IMG/VR virus record: IMGVR_UViG_3300033155_000498
Coordinates: 1 to 64,000 of that record
Direction: 5' to 3' (one strand)
Length of the DNA: 64,000 nucleotides
Source of the DNA: a virus
The translations under genes and the position numbers were made by a program. Below, piece by piece: positions 63,496 to 64,000 of the stretch (the stretch's first letter is position 1; each line of letters opens with the position of its first letter). The notes under the pieces are model-generated. The model was not told the origin of the DNA and searched no databases. It worked only from the letters and a program-made list of their open reading frames with translations.

Positions 63496-64000
63496 TATAG
63501 TGTTACCACCTCTTCAATTACGTATGCATTGTTTGTTAATACACTACCAAACACTGTTAGAATGCTATCGTGTTCATTTATATACCATGTTGCATTACCA
63601 CTCTCTTTACCTACACGAACTGAGTATGTAATTGGTGTGGCTGCTACGCCAGCTACTGGATCTTTTACAATGAATGAAATTACCTGGAATGCACCACCAT
63701 TTGTAGCAGAGTCATTCATAACGCCGATACATACGTTATCTCTAAACAATGCCACAATAATTGCTGATGATGCGTTTGTAACTAAGAATGCAAATGACTG
63801 TGATATTTTCAATGATCCGCCTGTTTGGCTTGGCGTAAACACCTGTGACCAAAGTTCAGTGCCTTCTGTAATTAGTGGTGCTGTTGTTGTCTGTACGATA
63901 ATCGTTGTACCTGACAAAGCCGGAACTGTGCCAGAAACTTGTTGAATTGATTGTTCTGTACCTGGCGTAAACAACTGTGTATTCTGCCATTCACCTGCGC
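63495..64000 (-). CDS. Tail-fibre-type structural protein, 5' end outside window
   Basis: The frame is open past base 64000, so only the C-terminal 167 codons are visible; an apparent TTG start at 63974 is probably internal. The sequence (GEWQNTQLFTPGTEQ, TTIIVQTTTAPL, SATNGGAFQVISFIV) is typical of phage fibre or collar domains. Confidence 0.65.
   Translation of the reverse strand, partial: AGEWQNTQLFTPGTEQSIQQVSGTVPALSGTTIIVQTTTAPLITEGTELWSQVFTPSQTGGSLKISQSFAFLVTNASSAIIVALFRDNVCIGVMNDSATNGGAFQVISFIVKDPVAGVAATPITYSVRVGKESGNATWYINEHDSILTVFGSVLTNNAYVIEEVVTL

Overview
The window is part of the genome of a T4-like tailed phage (myovirus type), most likely aquatic and infecting a Gram-negative, probably proteobacterial, host. 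The evidence is the T4 replication core (family B DNA polymerase gp43 ending in a clamp-binding peptide, sliding clamp gp45, clamp loader ATPase gp44, DsbA-like late factor), T4-type late promoters (TAAATA), PhoH, MazG, ClpP, GroES and large tail-fibre genes. Almost every gene is on the minus strand, packed with ATGA or TAATG overlaps. Plus-strand genes are few: radical SAM, two methyltransferases, phoH, a 505-aa capsid-targeted protein, an EAL protein and a glycosyltransferase-like protein. No tRNA, integrase, insertion sequence or CRISPR array was seen.

Layout. 1-8770: a DpdA-like tRNA-guanine transglycosylase relative running off the left edge, small unknown genes including six tandem members of one small family, gp45, a methyltransferase, gp43 and DsbA, transcribed from host-type sigma-70 promoters. 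8781-18194: a late block in which many proteins begin with a peptide resembling the T4 capsid-targeting sequence (M-K-x-x-E-F-I-x-E-A), followed by a 1011-aa nucleotidyltransferase/amidoligase-like protein. 18202-24120: glycosyltransferase, nucleotidylyltransferase, structural proteins, a degenerate prohead-protease-like protein, a ClpA-type unfoldase and a J-protein. 24136-29422: a TctC-like binding protein and TctA-like permease, sulfotransferase-like and SGNH proteins, and twin methyltransferases. 29423-38885: PhoH, HAD phosphatase, gp44, cytidylyltransferase, cupin, a second GroES-fold protein, a DnaE-like fragment and MazG. 38895-43428: tail-fibre proteins and GroES. 43440-54843: small early genes plus ClpP, a (p)ppGpp-hydrolase-like HD protein and an HNH nuclease, driven by strong sigma-70 promoters and flanked by two clusters of a 14-bp repeat. 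54976-64000: EAL phosphodiesterase, tail fibres, and a sugar/surface cluster (amidinotransferase, oxygenase, UDP-glucose dehydrogenase-like, glycosyltransferase-like).

How it may work together. Early genes seem to use the host sigma factor and late genes a T4-type gp55/gp33 system (those factors are outside the window). At 13 late genes the late -10 element lies exactly 5 nt before the ATG (6 nt at two more), which predicts transcription starting on the start codon and hence leaderless messages. The phage encodes both halves of a ClpAP-like protease, two co-chaperonins and a J-protein. It may adjust host physiology through c-di-GMP (EAL), (p)ppGpp (HD, MazG) and carboxylate import (TctA/TctC), and may protect its DNA with 7-deazaguanine bases (DpdA). 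A set of proteins probably packed in the capsid and delivered with the DNA is the most interesting poorly described part.
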